Shown here: positions 24,908 through 33,069 of the stretch, in pieces
Numbering within the stretch: position 1 is the stretch's first letter
Layout of the letters: every line of letters starts with the position of its first letter
Origin: Martelella mediterranea
Lineage (GTDB): Bacteria; Pseudomonadota; Alphaproteobacteria; Rhizobiales; Rhizobiaceae
Length of the DNA: 64,000 nt
Direction of reading: 5' to 3'
NCBI GenBank assembly: GCA_003001975.1
Contig: PVUG01000004.1
Location: 62,001 to 126,000 of the forward strand
The notes under the pieces: generated by a model
Told to the model about the DNA's origin: nothing
Databases searched by the model: none
Seen by the model: the letters and a program-made list of their open reading frames with translations, nothing else
Program-made: the position numbers and the translations under genes

Positions 24908-26191
24908 TCAGGACGGCTCGCGCGTCATCACCAGGCAGGCATTCTGCCCGCCGAAACCGAACGAGTTGGACAGCACGGAGGACACCGATGCCTCCCGGCT
25001 GGTGTTCGGCACCACGTCGAGCTCGATCAGCGGATCGGGATTGACGTAGTTGATGGTCGGCGGCAGCACGCCCGTCAGCATGGTCTGCAGCGAGAATACC
25101 GCTTCGACCGCGCCCGCCGCCGTCAGCGTGTGGCCGATCATCGACTTGTTCGATGACAGCGGGATGGAGGGCATTTTCTCTTCGCCGAAAACGGCCTTGA
25201 GCGCGGAATACTCCATCTTGTCGTTTTCCGGCGTCGAGGTGCCATGGGCGTTGATGTAATCAAGCTCGTCGATACCGAGCCCCGCATCCTCAAGGGCTGC
25301 GCGGATGGTCGCAATCGCCGGGCCGCCGTCGGGCGAGGACCGGGTGCGGTGGAAATGATCCGCCTTTTCGCCGCAGCCGCGAACGATCCCGTAAACCGTG
25401 GCGCCGCGGGCATGGGCGGCTTCCAGCGATTCCAGAATAAGCGTTGCCGCCCCTTCCGCGATCACGAAACCGTCACGATCCTTGCTGAACGGCTTGGATG
25501 CCTTCTCCGGCGGATCGTTCTGGGTCGAAAGCGCCGACAGCAGCGAGAAGCGCACCAGCGCCTCGGCCGTCACCGAGCCGTCTGTGGCCACGGTCATCGC
25601 CTTGTCGGTGCGGCCCTGGCGAATGGCTTCGACACCGAGCTGGATTGCCGTGGCGCCGGAGGCGCAGGCCGTCGACAGCGTGACCGGAAGGCCGCGCGTG
25701 CCGAACCGGTCGGCGATCCGCTCCGAAATCGAGCCGAACATGACGGCTTCGTGGAAGGCCGGATCGGCCTTTTCGCGCATGGCCGCCAGGAAACGGACAT
25801 AGACGTCGTTGTCTTCCTGCGGCGGCGGTGCGCGGTCGCCCAGATCAAAACGCATCGACCATTCCGGCTCAACCGGCGGGGCGGCCAGAAACAGCGGCGC
25901 ATCGAAATCACCGGAAAGCCCGGCCATTTCGAGGGCTTCCTCGATCGTCGCTTCGGCAAACGCATAGGAGCGCGCCACCGGGTTGGCTTCGGAGGCAATG
26001 AAATCCACCGTGCCGGCAATCCGCGTCGGCAGGTGGTCGGTGGGAAAGCGCGAAATCGCGTGAATGCCGGAAACGCCGCCGGTCAGCCGCGACCAGTTGT
26101 CCTGAAGGCCGCGACCGAGCGAGGTCACGACGCCCATTCCCGTTACCGCGACAAGCGGACGGCCAAGATGATCGGTAAATCTGTTACGCAT
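24908..26191 (-). CDS. fabF1XL: Beta-ketoacyl-ACP synthase FabF1XL
   Basis: 427 residues. A full set of ketosynthase catalytic residues is visible: Cys176 in TLSTACASGA, His in NAHGTSTPENDKMEYSALK, and Lys/His in SNKSMIGHTLTAAGAVEA. It extends acyl chains on AcpXL to the C28 length found in rhizobial lipid A. It probably works as the catalytic half of a pair with FabF2XL, whose catalytic Cys is missing. The two genes are 14 bp apart. Confidence 0.93.
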   Translation of the reverse strand: MRNRFTDHLGRPLVAVTGMGVVTSLGRGLQDNWSRLTGGVSGIHAISRFPTDHLPTRIAGTVDFIASEANPVARSYAFAEATIEEALEMAGLSGDFDAPLFLAAPPVEPEWSMRFDLGDRAPPPQEDNDVYVRFLAAMREKADPAFHEAVMFGSISERIADRFGTRGLPVTLSTACASGATAIQLGVEAIRQGRTDKAMTVATDGSVTAEALVRFSLLSALSTQNDPPEKASKPFSKDRDGFVIAEGAATLILESLEAAHARGATVYGIVRGCGEKADHFHRTRSSPDGGPAIATIRAALEDAGLGIDELDYINAHGTSTPENDKMEYSALKAVFGEEKMPSIPLSSNKSMIGHTLTAAGAVEAVFSLQTMLTGVLPPTINYVNPDPLIELDVVPNTSREASVSSVLSNSFGFGGQNACLVMTREPS

Positions 26192-26205
26192 CTGCCCGTC
26201 CTTTC

Positions 26206-27408
26206 TCAGTTTTCGCCGGCAAGCACGGCAACGCCTTCGCCGCGCTGCAGGCCAACATTGGTCACGGCGATCTTTTGTGCCGGCGCCGTCATCTGTTCTT
26301 CGCCTTCATTGAAGACGGGAACCGGGGTCTTGCTGTCGAGCGCCAGCGCGCCAAGCGCAATACCGAGGGGGAAATTGGCTTCCATGGCATGGCCGGTAAT
26401 ACCGGTATAACCGCGCAACGGCGTATCCGGGAATGCGCCCTTGAGGAAATCAGCCTCGCGCTTCGTCAGTTCGCTGAGGCCGGTGGCGCCGGAAAACACG
26501 GCCTCGCCGTTTCCGCCCTCAAAGCCTGCATCGGCGAAAAGCCGGCCAAGCCGCTTCTCCAGCCTGCCGTCATCGCGCTTGCCGCGGTCACCTTCGACAC
26601 CGCTAAGCGTCGCGTAGATATGTGCGCCGCGCGCTTCGGCATAGGCACGCGATTCGAGCACCAGGAATGCACCGGCAGAGCCCATGACCATGCTGCCGTC
26701 ATCTTCGGCCGCGCGGTCCCAGAGCGGTTCCCATTTTCCGCGCGACAGCGCGTGGACGGCTTCCATCATCAACAGAATGTCCCGGCGTTCGGCAACATAG
26801 GACGCGCCGACAAGCGTATGCGTCGACTGGCCTGCCAGAATGCGGGCATAGGCGGTGGCCACTGCGGAAATACCGGCAGCCTCTTCGCCCATGAAGGTGC
26901 GCGAAGAGCCGGTAACCTTGTGAACGATGGAAATATTGCCCGCAACCAGATTGGCAAGCTGGGCCAGAAACAGCGTCGGCCGCAGTTCCGTGGTCAGCTT
27001 CTCGTTGAGCAGAATTTCGCGGTCGGAGCGCTCCAGACCTTCATTGACGATCATGGTATCGACGGCAATATCGCGCTCGCCGCCACCGGCCGCCACGATC
27101 ATGTCCATTGTCGAACAGACCTCTTCATTGCCCTTCACGCCGGCATCATCGAGCGCAAGACCGGCCGCATAGACACCGAGCCGCTGCCAGTTTTCCATCT
27201 GCCGCTGATCGCCGCGTTTCGGGATCTGCTCTTTCCAGTCGATCTCGGGCAGCGGATGCACCGGATACGGCGCGCAGATTTCGCTGTCGATGTTGATCTC
27301 GGGCGCAGCGCTGCCGGTCAGCATGGCGACATGCGGCGCCTGACCGACACCGAAACTGGTCACAAGCCCGATACCGGTGACAACGACATCATTGTCCGAT
27401 TTCGTCAT
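26206..27408 (-). CDS. fabF2XL: FabF2XL, ketosynthase-like protein lacking the active-site Cys
   Basis: 400 residues starting MTKSDNDVVVTG at 27408; the ATG lies 1 nt after the fabZXL stop. The fold is ketosynthase (DVVVTGIGLVTSFG start), but at the position of the catalytic Cys the sequence reads MGEEAAGISAV (174-179), with Glu where Cys is expected. The GITGHAMEAN segment keeps one His. The Glu-x-Ala-x-Gly pattern resembles the EQAGG of polyketide chain-length factors. Likely function: non-catalytic partner of FabF1XL setting chain length. Confidence 0.9.
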   Translation of the reverse strand: MTKSDNDVVVTGIGLVTSFGVGQAPHVAMLTGSAAPEINIDSEICAPYPVHPLPEIDWKEQIPKRGDQRQMENWQRLGVYAAGLALDDAGVKGNEEVCSTMDMIVAAGGGERDIAVDTMIVNEGLERSDREILLNEKLTTELRPTLFLAQLANLVAGNISIVHKVTGSSRTFMGEEAAGISAVATAYARILAGQSTHTLVGASYVAERRDILLMMEAVHALSRGKWEPLWDRAAEDDGSMVMGSAGAFLVLESRAYAEARGAHIYATLSGVEGDRGKRDDGRLEKRLGRLFADAGFEGGNGEAVFSGATGLSELTKREADFLKGAFPDTPLRGYTGITGHAMEANFPLGIALGALALDSKTPVPVFNEGEEQMTAPAQKIAVTNVGLQRGEGVAVLAGEN

Positions 27409-27409
27409 T

Positions 27410-27898
27410 TCAGGACCTTTCCACGGTCTGGCCGTTTTCGATCGCAGCAAACAGGCCGACTTCTTCGGCCCGTCGCCTGACGATCGGCGCCAGATCATTG
27501 TCTTCAAAAGAGAGCGTTCTGAATTTCAGCTGCGCGCTGGCAACAGGCTTGCCGTCAGACGCGATCTTTGCCTTGGTCACGGCAAAGCCCGAGCCCTCGT
27601 GCTCCAGCGCCGCCTCGATCTCGAGAACGGCATGCGGCGCGACAAAGCTGCGCAGCTTGGCGCTGTCGACCATCATCAGAAACGGCATCGCAGAACAATT
27701 GTTGACGCCCAGAAGCATCAGGCCGGAGGCCTGCGCCATGGTTTCGATCAGCAGCACGCCGGGCACAAGCGGCATGCCGGGAAAATGCCCCTCGAAGACA
27801 GGGCTTTTTTCCGGCACCGTCGAGCGTGCACGAACCGTGCCGGCGGACAGGTCCACCGACACGACTTCATCGATCATCTGAAAATATTCGAGCAGCAT
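27410..27898 (-). CDS. fabZXL: 3-hydroxyacyl-ACP dehydratase FabZXL
   Basis: 162 residues, hot-dog fold. The active-site loop GHFPGMPLVPGVLLIETMAQ holds the catalytic His and the helix Glu. It removes water from hydroxyacyl-AcpXL intermediates during synthesis of the C28 chain. Second gene of the cluster, about 100 bp after acpXL. Confidence 0.93.
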   Translation of the reverse strand: MLLEYFQMIDEVVSVDLSAGTVRARSTVPEKSPVFEGHFPGMPLVPGVLLIETMAQASGLMLLGVNNCSAMPFLMMVDSAKLRSFVAPHAVLEIEAALEHEGSGFAVTKAKIASDGKPVASAQLKFRTLSFEDNDLAPIVRRRAEEVGLFAAIENGQTVERS

Positions 27899-27996
27899 GA
27901 ATGCCTTCAGCCTCTCCCGCCTGCATCAACATCGGCCAGGAAGCGGACACCAAGGCAGGCACCGAAGCTTGTCCGCATGGAGGGCTGTCCGCGCAA

Positions 27997-28278
27997 TCAG
28001 GACTCTTTGGCCGCCCTGAGTTCATCGATCTTGGCGCAGAGATTCTTCAGGATGAAGTACTCATCCGCATCGACCTTGCCCTCGTTGACTTCCTGAGTCC
28101 ATTTCTCGAGCGGAATCTTGATACCGAATTCCTTGTCGATGGCAAAGACGATATCCAGGAAATCGAGGCTGTCGATACCCAGATCGTCGATCGTGTTGCT
28201 TTCCGGCGTAATCTTGTCGCGGTCGATTTCACTCGTTTCCGCAATGATATCGGCAACTTTATCGAATGTAGCGCTCAC
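27997..28278 (-). CDS. acpXL: Acyl carrier protein AcpXL
   Basis: 93 residues. The phosphopantetheine attachment Ser37 lies in [20 protein letters not shown], the classic ACP helix II. It differs from the housekeeping AcpP by its length and by the [15 protein letters not shown] region. It carries the 27-hydroxyoctacosanoate chain for lipid A. First gene of the leftward cluster. Confidence 0.95.
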   Translation of the reverse strand: MSATFDKVADIIAETSEIDRDKITPESNTIDDLGIDSLDFLDIVFAIDKEFGIKIPLEKWTQEVNEGKVDADEYFILKNLCAKIDELRAAKES

Positions 28279-28381
28279 GCCCTGTACCTCTTCAATCTAT
28301 CAATTCAGCCCTTCTCATAGGCAAAGATTGGCGAAAAGCCAATGGCCGCAAGGCGTCAGATGATGTTTTTTCGACATTTGA

Positions 28382-29734
28382 TCAGACCGCAGCCGAATGC
28401 CGGCCCCGGCCGCCCTCAAGATAGGTATCAAAATGCGCGGCAACAGAGCGGGCAAACGGAAAAGCGTCTTTTTGCAGTCGAAATCCGAAAGCATCGAAGC
28501 TGCAGACATCCGGATTCTGCCGTGCATAAGCCCGCGCTTCCTCGATCACAGGCCCGGCCGCCGCGCCGAAACGCGCGCGCAATTCACAGCTTGAAAAGCC
28601 ATAGGCGCACATCACTTTTTCAATCACGAAACCACGCATCCGGTCTTCATCGTCCAGCGCTATGCCGCGCACGACGGGCAGATCGCCGGCTTCGGCCAGC
28701 CGCCGGTATTCGCCGATCGCCGGCATGTTCTGCCAGTAACCTTGCGGCACTTCACTGATGGAGGATGCCCCAAGCCCGATCAGCGCATCGGCGCTTTCAT
28801 CCGTATAGCCTTGAAAATTGCGGCGCAGCCTGCCGGACTTTGCCGCCCTTGCAAGGCTGTCGCCAGGAAGCGCAAAGTGATCGATGCCGATCTGGTCATA
28901 TCCCGCATTCGCCAGCAATTCGCCGGCAAGCGTCATCTGCTCGAAACGGGCGGCGGCATCGGGCAGCGCATCTTCGGGAATCAGCGTCTGGTGTTTTTTC
29001 ATCCACGGCACATGGGCATAGCCGAAAAGCGCGATCCGGTCCGGGCGCAACGATATGATCTGTTCGACCGTATGCGTGAGCGTTTCGAGGCTCTGATAGG
29101 GCAGACCATAAAGCAGATCGCAGTTGACGGAGCGCACGCCCCGCGCCCGCATGGCCGAAATCACCGCAGCCGTCTGCTCGAAGCTTTGCAGACGATTGAT
29201 GGTCTTCTGCACCTTTTCATCGAAATCCTGCACCCCGAGGCTGGCACGGGTCACGCCGATATCGGCAAGCGCATCATAGCGCGCGTCATCGAGATCGTTC
29301 GGGTCCATCTCGACGCTGATTTCGGCATCATCGGCAAAATGGAAGGCCGTGCGCAACCAGCCCATCAGCGCCCGCATGTCGGCGGGCTTCAGCATGGTCG
29401 GCGAACCGCCGCCCCAGTGCAGCGCCGTCACCCTGACGTCGGGCGATACAAGCGCCCCGACCGTTTCGATCTCCCGCTTCAGGCTCTCCAGATAGCTGGC
29501 AATCGGCGCGTATCGGAGCGTGTGCTTGGTGTGACAGGCACAGAACCAGCACAGCCGGTCGCAATAGGGAATGTGGACATAAAGCGAAAGGCTCTGGCCC
29601 GCTTCCAGCCCGCGCATCCAGCCGGCGACATCGCCGGCGGAAATGCCGCCGTGGAAATGCGGCGCCGTCGGATAGCTGGTATAGCGCGGAACGGGTCGCG
29701 AAAACCGGGTCAGCAATTGCCTGCCTGATGTCAT
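28382..29734 (-). CDS. hemN: Oxygen-independent coproporphyrinogen III oxidase
   Basis: 450 residues from the ATG at 29734, which follows GGAGG; the in-frame extension upstream is not conserved-looking. The radical-SAM cluster is seen in HIPYCDRLCWFCACH (CxxxCxxCxC), followed by WGGGSPTML. It makes protoporphyrinogen without oxygen, in the cytoplasm, for heme under anaerobiosis. It is divergent from fnrN across a shared anaerobox, so control by FnrN is likely. Confidence 0.95.
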   Translation of the reverse strand: MTSGRQLLTRFSRPVPRYTSYPTAPHFHGGISAGDVAGWMRGLEAGQSLSLYVHIPYCDRLCWFCACHTKHTLRYAPIASYLESLKREIETVGALVSPDVRVTALHWGGGSPTMLKPADMRALMGWLRTAFHFADDAEISVEMDPNDLDDARYDALADIGVTRASLGVQDFDEKVQKTINRLQSFEQTAAVISAMRARGVRSVNCDLLYGLPYQSLETLTHTVEQIISLRPDRIALFGYAHVPWMKKHQTLIPEDALPDAAARFEQMTLAGELLANAGYDQIGIDHFALPGDSLARAAKSGRLRRNFQGYTDESADALIGLGASSISEVPQGYWQNMPAIGEYRRLAEAGDLPVVRGIALDDEDRMRGFVIEKVMCAYGFSSCELRARFGAAAGPVIEEARAYARQNPDVCSFDAFGFRLQKDAFPFARSVAAHFDTYLEGGRGRHSAAV

Positions 29735-29796
29735 GACGGAAAACCCTCCTTCATTCGGGATAAGATTTTCGTTAACGCCTTGCACTCGCCCCGGCT

Positions 29797-29810
29797 TTGA
29801 CTTTAATCAA
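29797..29810. promoter_or_regulatory. Anaerobox between hemN and fnrN
   Basis: TTGACTTTAATCAA is a perfect TTGA-N6-TCAA site. It lies 62 bp from the hemN start and 94 bp from the fnrN start and can serve both divergent genes, as in rhizobial fnrN autoregulation. Confidence 0.88.
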
Positions 29811-29904
29811 GAGATACATATGTAGACCGCTGACTTCAGCCGCTAAACGGTTGCGCGCCGTCAAAAGGGCGTCTAGAGCGGAACCGGAAAACAAAGACAG
29901 TCAT

Positions 29905-30660
29905 ATGACATGGCTGCAGTTTGGTGAAACCATGGACGAAAAGCCGCATATCACAACTGACGAGGATGTCATACCGCAGGTCTGTCGGGCCTGCGAGGCG
30001 CGTCACGGAGGCATCTGCTCGGTTCTGAACGGCTCACAGCTTGCTGCGCTCAACAAGCATTCCGCAAAGCGGACGATCGATCCGGGCACCGAGGTTGTCG
30101 GCCAGGGCGAGAACGTCAACACCTATTCGAACATTCTGCGCGGTGTCGTGAAGCTGTCCAAGATGATGGCCGACGGCCGCCAGCAGATCGTCGGGCTTCA
30201 GTTCGCACCGGATTTTCTGGGCCGTCCGTTTTCGCGGGAAAGCTCGCTGACGGCCGAGGCCGCCACGACAACCGAGATCTGCGCCTTTCCGCGCGCGGCC
30301 GTCGAACGGATGATCGCCGACACGCCCGGGCTGGAACACAAGCTCTACGACCAGTCGCTGAAGGAACTCGACGAGGCGCGCGACTGGATGCTGACGCTCG
30401 GACGCAAGACCGCGCGCGAGAAGGTCGCCTCCTTCCTGCATCTGATCGCCACCCATATCGATCCGGAAGCCGATGACGGCTGCACTTTCGATCTGCCGCT
30501 GTCGCGCGCCGATATTGCCGACTTCCTCGGTCTGACCATCGAAACGGTCAGCCGTCAGATGACCAAGCTGCGCAAGGAAAAGGTGATTCTGGTGGAAAAC
30601 AACCGCCACGTCACCGTGCCCGATATCGAGCGTCTGAACGAGGCGGCCGGCAACGACTGA
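29905..30660 (+). CDS. fnrN: Oxygen-responsive regulator FnrN
   Basis: 251 residues from the ATG at 29905; an alternative ATG at 29932 would lose nine residues. Codons further upstream are rejected because they begin inside the anaerobox. The iron-sulfur cysteines are in VCRACEARHGGIC (C-x2-C-x7-C), with the fourth in EICAFPR. The cNMP-binding-like domain and the helix-turn-helix SRADIADFLGLTIETVSRQM follow. It activates genes such as hemN and fixNOQP at low oxygen and probably represses or tunes itself. Confidence 0.93.
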   Translation: MTWLQFGETMDEKPHITTDEDVIPQVCRACEARHGGICSVLNGSQLAALNKHSAKRTIDPGTEVVGQGENVNTYSNILRGVVKLSKMMADGRQQIVGLQFAPDFLGRPFSRESSLTAEAATTTEICAFPRAAVERMIADTPGLEHKLYDQSLKELDEARDWMLTLGRKTAREKVASFLHLIATHIDPEADDGCTFDLPLSRADIADFLGLTIETVSRQMTKLRKEKVILVENNRHVTVPDIERLNEAAGND

Positions 30661-30704
30661 GCCAGGCGGTCACCGGAAGGCCCGGTAACCGGCACTCATG
30701 CGAA

Positions 30705-31328
30705 TCAGAGCCGGCTGATGATGTGCTTTTCGCCTTCGTCGTCGCTGTCGCGCTCGGACCACAGGGCCTCGATCGTCGGCACGATTTCATTGACATCGTC
30801 GATGAGGCGCGGACGCACCTGATGGCTGGTGTGCAGAAAGCCCTGCTCGCTCATATGGTCGAGCAACTGGATCATCGGGTTCCAGAAACCATCGACATTG
30901 CCGAAGATCATCGGCTTGGAGTGGCGGCCGAGCTGGGCCCAGGTCATGATCTCGACGATTTCCTCGAGTGTGCCGATACCGCCCGGCAGGGCGACGAATG
31001 CATCGGCGCGCTCGAACATGGTATGCTTGCGCACATGCATGTCCGGCGTGATCATCAACTCGTCGAGCGCTTCCAGCTGATGGCGGGTTGCCTCCATATC
31101 GACAAGGAATTCGGGGATGATGCCGACCACGTGGCCGTCATTTTCGAGCATGCCCTCGGCAACGGCCCCCATAATGCCCTTGGTTCCGCCGCCATAGACG
31201 AGGCGGTAACCGGCTTTCGCGATTGCCGAGCCCAGCGTCTTGCCGGCGGCCATATAACTCGCCTCGCCGCCCGGTCTGGACCCGCAATATACACAGATGG
31301 ATCGAATCGTATCATGTTCGCTGTTCAT
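30705..31328 (-). CDS. LOG-family protein (putative cytokinin riboside phosphohydrolase)
   Basis: 207 residues from the ATG at 31328; two further in-frame starts at 31346 and 31364 are possible. A Rossmann-type fold with VYGGGTKGIMG and the LOG signature ALPGGIGTLEEI plus MTWAQLGRHSKP. Enzymes of this family release the ribose-phosphate from N6-modified AMP or act on purine/pyrimidine nucleotides. Physiological substrate is open. Convergent with fnrN. Confidence 0.88.
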   Translation of the reverse strand: MNSEHDTIRSICVYCGSRPGGEASYMAAGKTLGSAIAKAGYRLVYGGGTKGIMGAVAEGMLENDGHVVGIIPEFLVDMEATRHQLEALDELMITPDMHVRKHTMFERADAFVALPGGIGTLEEIVEIMTWAQLGRHSKPMIFGNVDGFWNPMIQLLDHMSEQGFLHTSHQVRPRLIDDVNEIVPTIEALWSERDSDDEGEKHIISRL

Positions 31329-31510
31329 GGGTTTACTGAACCCCATTTGGCCATTGCCGGTCAAGTTGATTGCAAATCGATCACAATCGGGCGTTTACCC
31401 TGTTCACGGTTTCCCGCAAGTGCGAATGAAGACTTGTGTATAAACCTTACTATGACTAGCGTTTTCAGGGAACCGGCACCATGGGCATGGCGCCGTGTCT
31501 GGAGTGACGA

Positions 31511-32917
31511 ATGAACAAGAACAACACACGTGTCATCATTGCGGTAATTATCCTCGTGCTCGTTGCGGCCGGCGCCTACTTCATGCTGCGCGACAAGGAT
31601 GGCGACGTCGCCGAGCGGCAGGATAGCGCACCGGCAACGCAGACGACCGAAAGCGCCGCTCCCGAACCCGACCATCAGCAGGATACCGCCGAAAGCGCAG
31701 GCACGACCGCAGACGGCGCAGACGACGAAACCCGGCAAGCCGCGCAACTGCGTATCCCGACATTCGATGTGTTGCGGGTGGAACCCGACGGCACCGCCGT
31801 GATTGCCGGTGCTGCCGAACCGCTCGGCGTTCTCGATGTCAAGGAAGACGACACTGTTCTCGCCTCCTCCGAAGTCACCGACACCGGCGATTTCGTCGCC
31901 ATCGTGGAAACGCCGCTGACACCGGGCGATCACCTGCTCTATCTCAACGTCACCATGCCCGACGGGCGCAGCGCGCGATCGCAGCAGACGGCAACGGTCT
32001 CGATCCCGGAAGATGACAGCGGCGAGCTTCTGGCGCTGATCACCGAGCCCGGCAAGGCCTCGGAAATCATCTCCGCGCCGGAGCTGCAATCCTCGCTTCC
32101 CGACGATACGCTCGTGGCCACGACACCGACGGCCGGCGAAGACGAAGAAGCCGCTGCGACCGGCGCCGGAAACCAGGGCAACGTCTCCGGCGATGATCGA
32201 CAGGACACCGACCTGCCGGCCGTCAACGTCGAAACAGCTGGCGAAGGCAACGGCGCGCAGACAACGGCGGAACAGGAACCCGCAGCCGACCGCGAACCCG
32301 TCGATGCGACCGTCAGCATCAAGGCCGTGGAGATTGAGGACAATATGCTGTTCATTGCCGGCGAAGGCGCGCCGGACGCGATCATTCGCGGCTATATCGA
32401 TGACGCATTTCTCAGCGATGGCTCCGTCAACACCGATGGAAATTATGTGCTGGAAGCAGAAACAGACGTTTCGGTCGGCGTTCACACCATCCGGGTCGAC
32501 ATGCTGGACGAGGACAATCAGGTGATCGCCCGTGCAATCGTGCCGTTCGACCGGCCGCCGGGCGACCAGATTGCCGCGGTTTCCGCCGACAGCGCCGGCA
32601 CCAGCGCGGCGCAGACCGACGGAACCCGGACATTTACGCAACCGCAGCTTCAGGGCAGCGACAATGCCGTCATCATCCGCCGCGGCGACAATCTCTGGCG
32701 GATTTCGCGCCGGGTCTACGGACGTGGCGTGCGCTACACCACGATCTACCTTGCCAACGAGACCCAGATCCTCAATCCGGACCTCATCTTGCCGGGTCAG
32801 GTCTTCTCGCTGCCCGGCCAGCCGCTGCCCGACAGCGAGGCGGAAACCATCCACCGCCGCCTGCTCGAAGGCATGCCGGTGGGGCCGGAATATCAGCTGC
32901 CGCCGGAAGACCGGTAA
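31511..32917 (+). CDS. Membrane-anchored LysM-domain protein
   Basis: 468 residues. A hydrophobic helix at about 7-26 anchors it to the inner membrane. A Thr/Glu/Ala/Gln-rich spacer, two Ig-like beta regions (about 85-160 and 265-350) and a second acidic spacer follow. The C-terminus is one LysM domain (RRGDNLWRISRRVYGRGVRY, ending ILPGQVFSLPG) that binds peptidoglycan. Conserved rhizobial proteins of this plan tether the wall to the membrane; no enzyme domain is seen. Confidence 0.85.
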   Translation: MNKNNTRVIIAVIILVLVAAGAYFMLRDKDGDVAERQDSAPATQTTESAAPEPDHQQDTAESAGTTADGADDETRQAAQLRIPTFDVLRVEPDGTAVIAGAAEPLGVLDVKEDDTVLASSEVTDTGDFVAIVETPLTPGDHLLYLNVTMPDGRSARSQQTATVSIPEDDSGELLALITEPGKASEIISAPELQSSLPDDTLVATTPTAGEDEEAAATGAGNQGNVSGDDRQDTDLPAVNVETAGEGNGAQTTAEQEPAADREPVDATVSIKAVEIEDNMLFIAGEGAPDAIIRGYIDDAFLSDGSVNTDGNYVLEAETDVSVGVHTIRVDMLDEDNQVIARAIVPFDRPPGDQIAAVSADSAGTSAAQTDGTRTFTQPQLQGSDNAVIIRRGDNLWRISRRVYGRGVRYTTIYLANETQILNPDLILPGQVFSLPGQPLPDSEAETIHRRLLEGMPVGPEYQLPPEDR

Positions 32918-33069
32918 GGTGTGAGGGGCCGCCACACGGCCCCTCGCCATTGCAATCGGCTGCAATCAGCCTTATCTGGCGATCCAAAGCCGCGCGTCTT
33001 GCGTTGTTTTCCCGACCCTGAACACATTTACAATGGCTCGGCCGATCGGCCTTGAGCCGAAGGATGATC

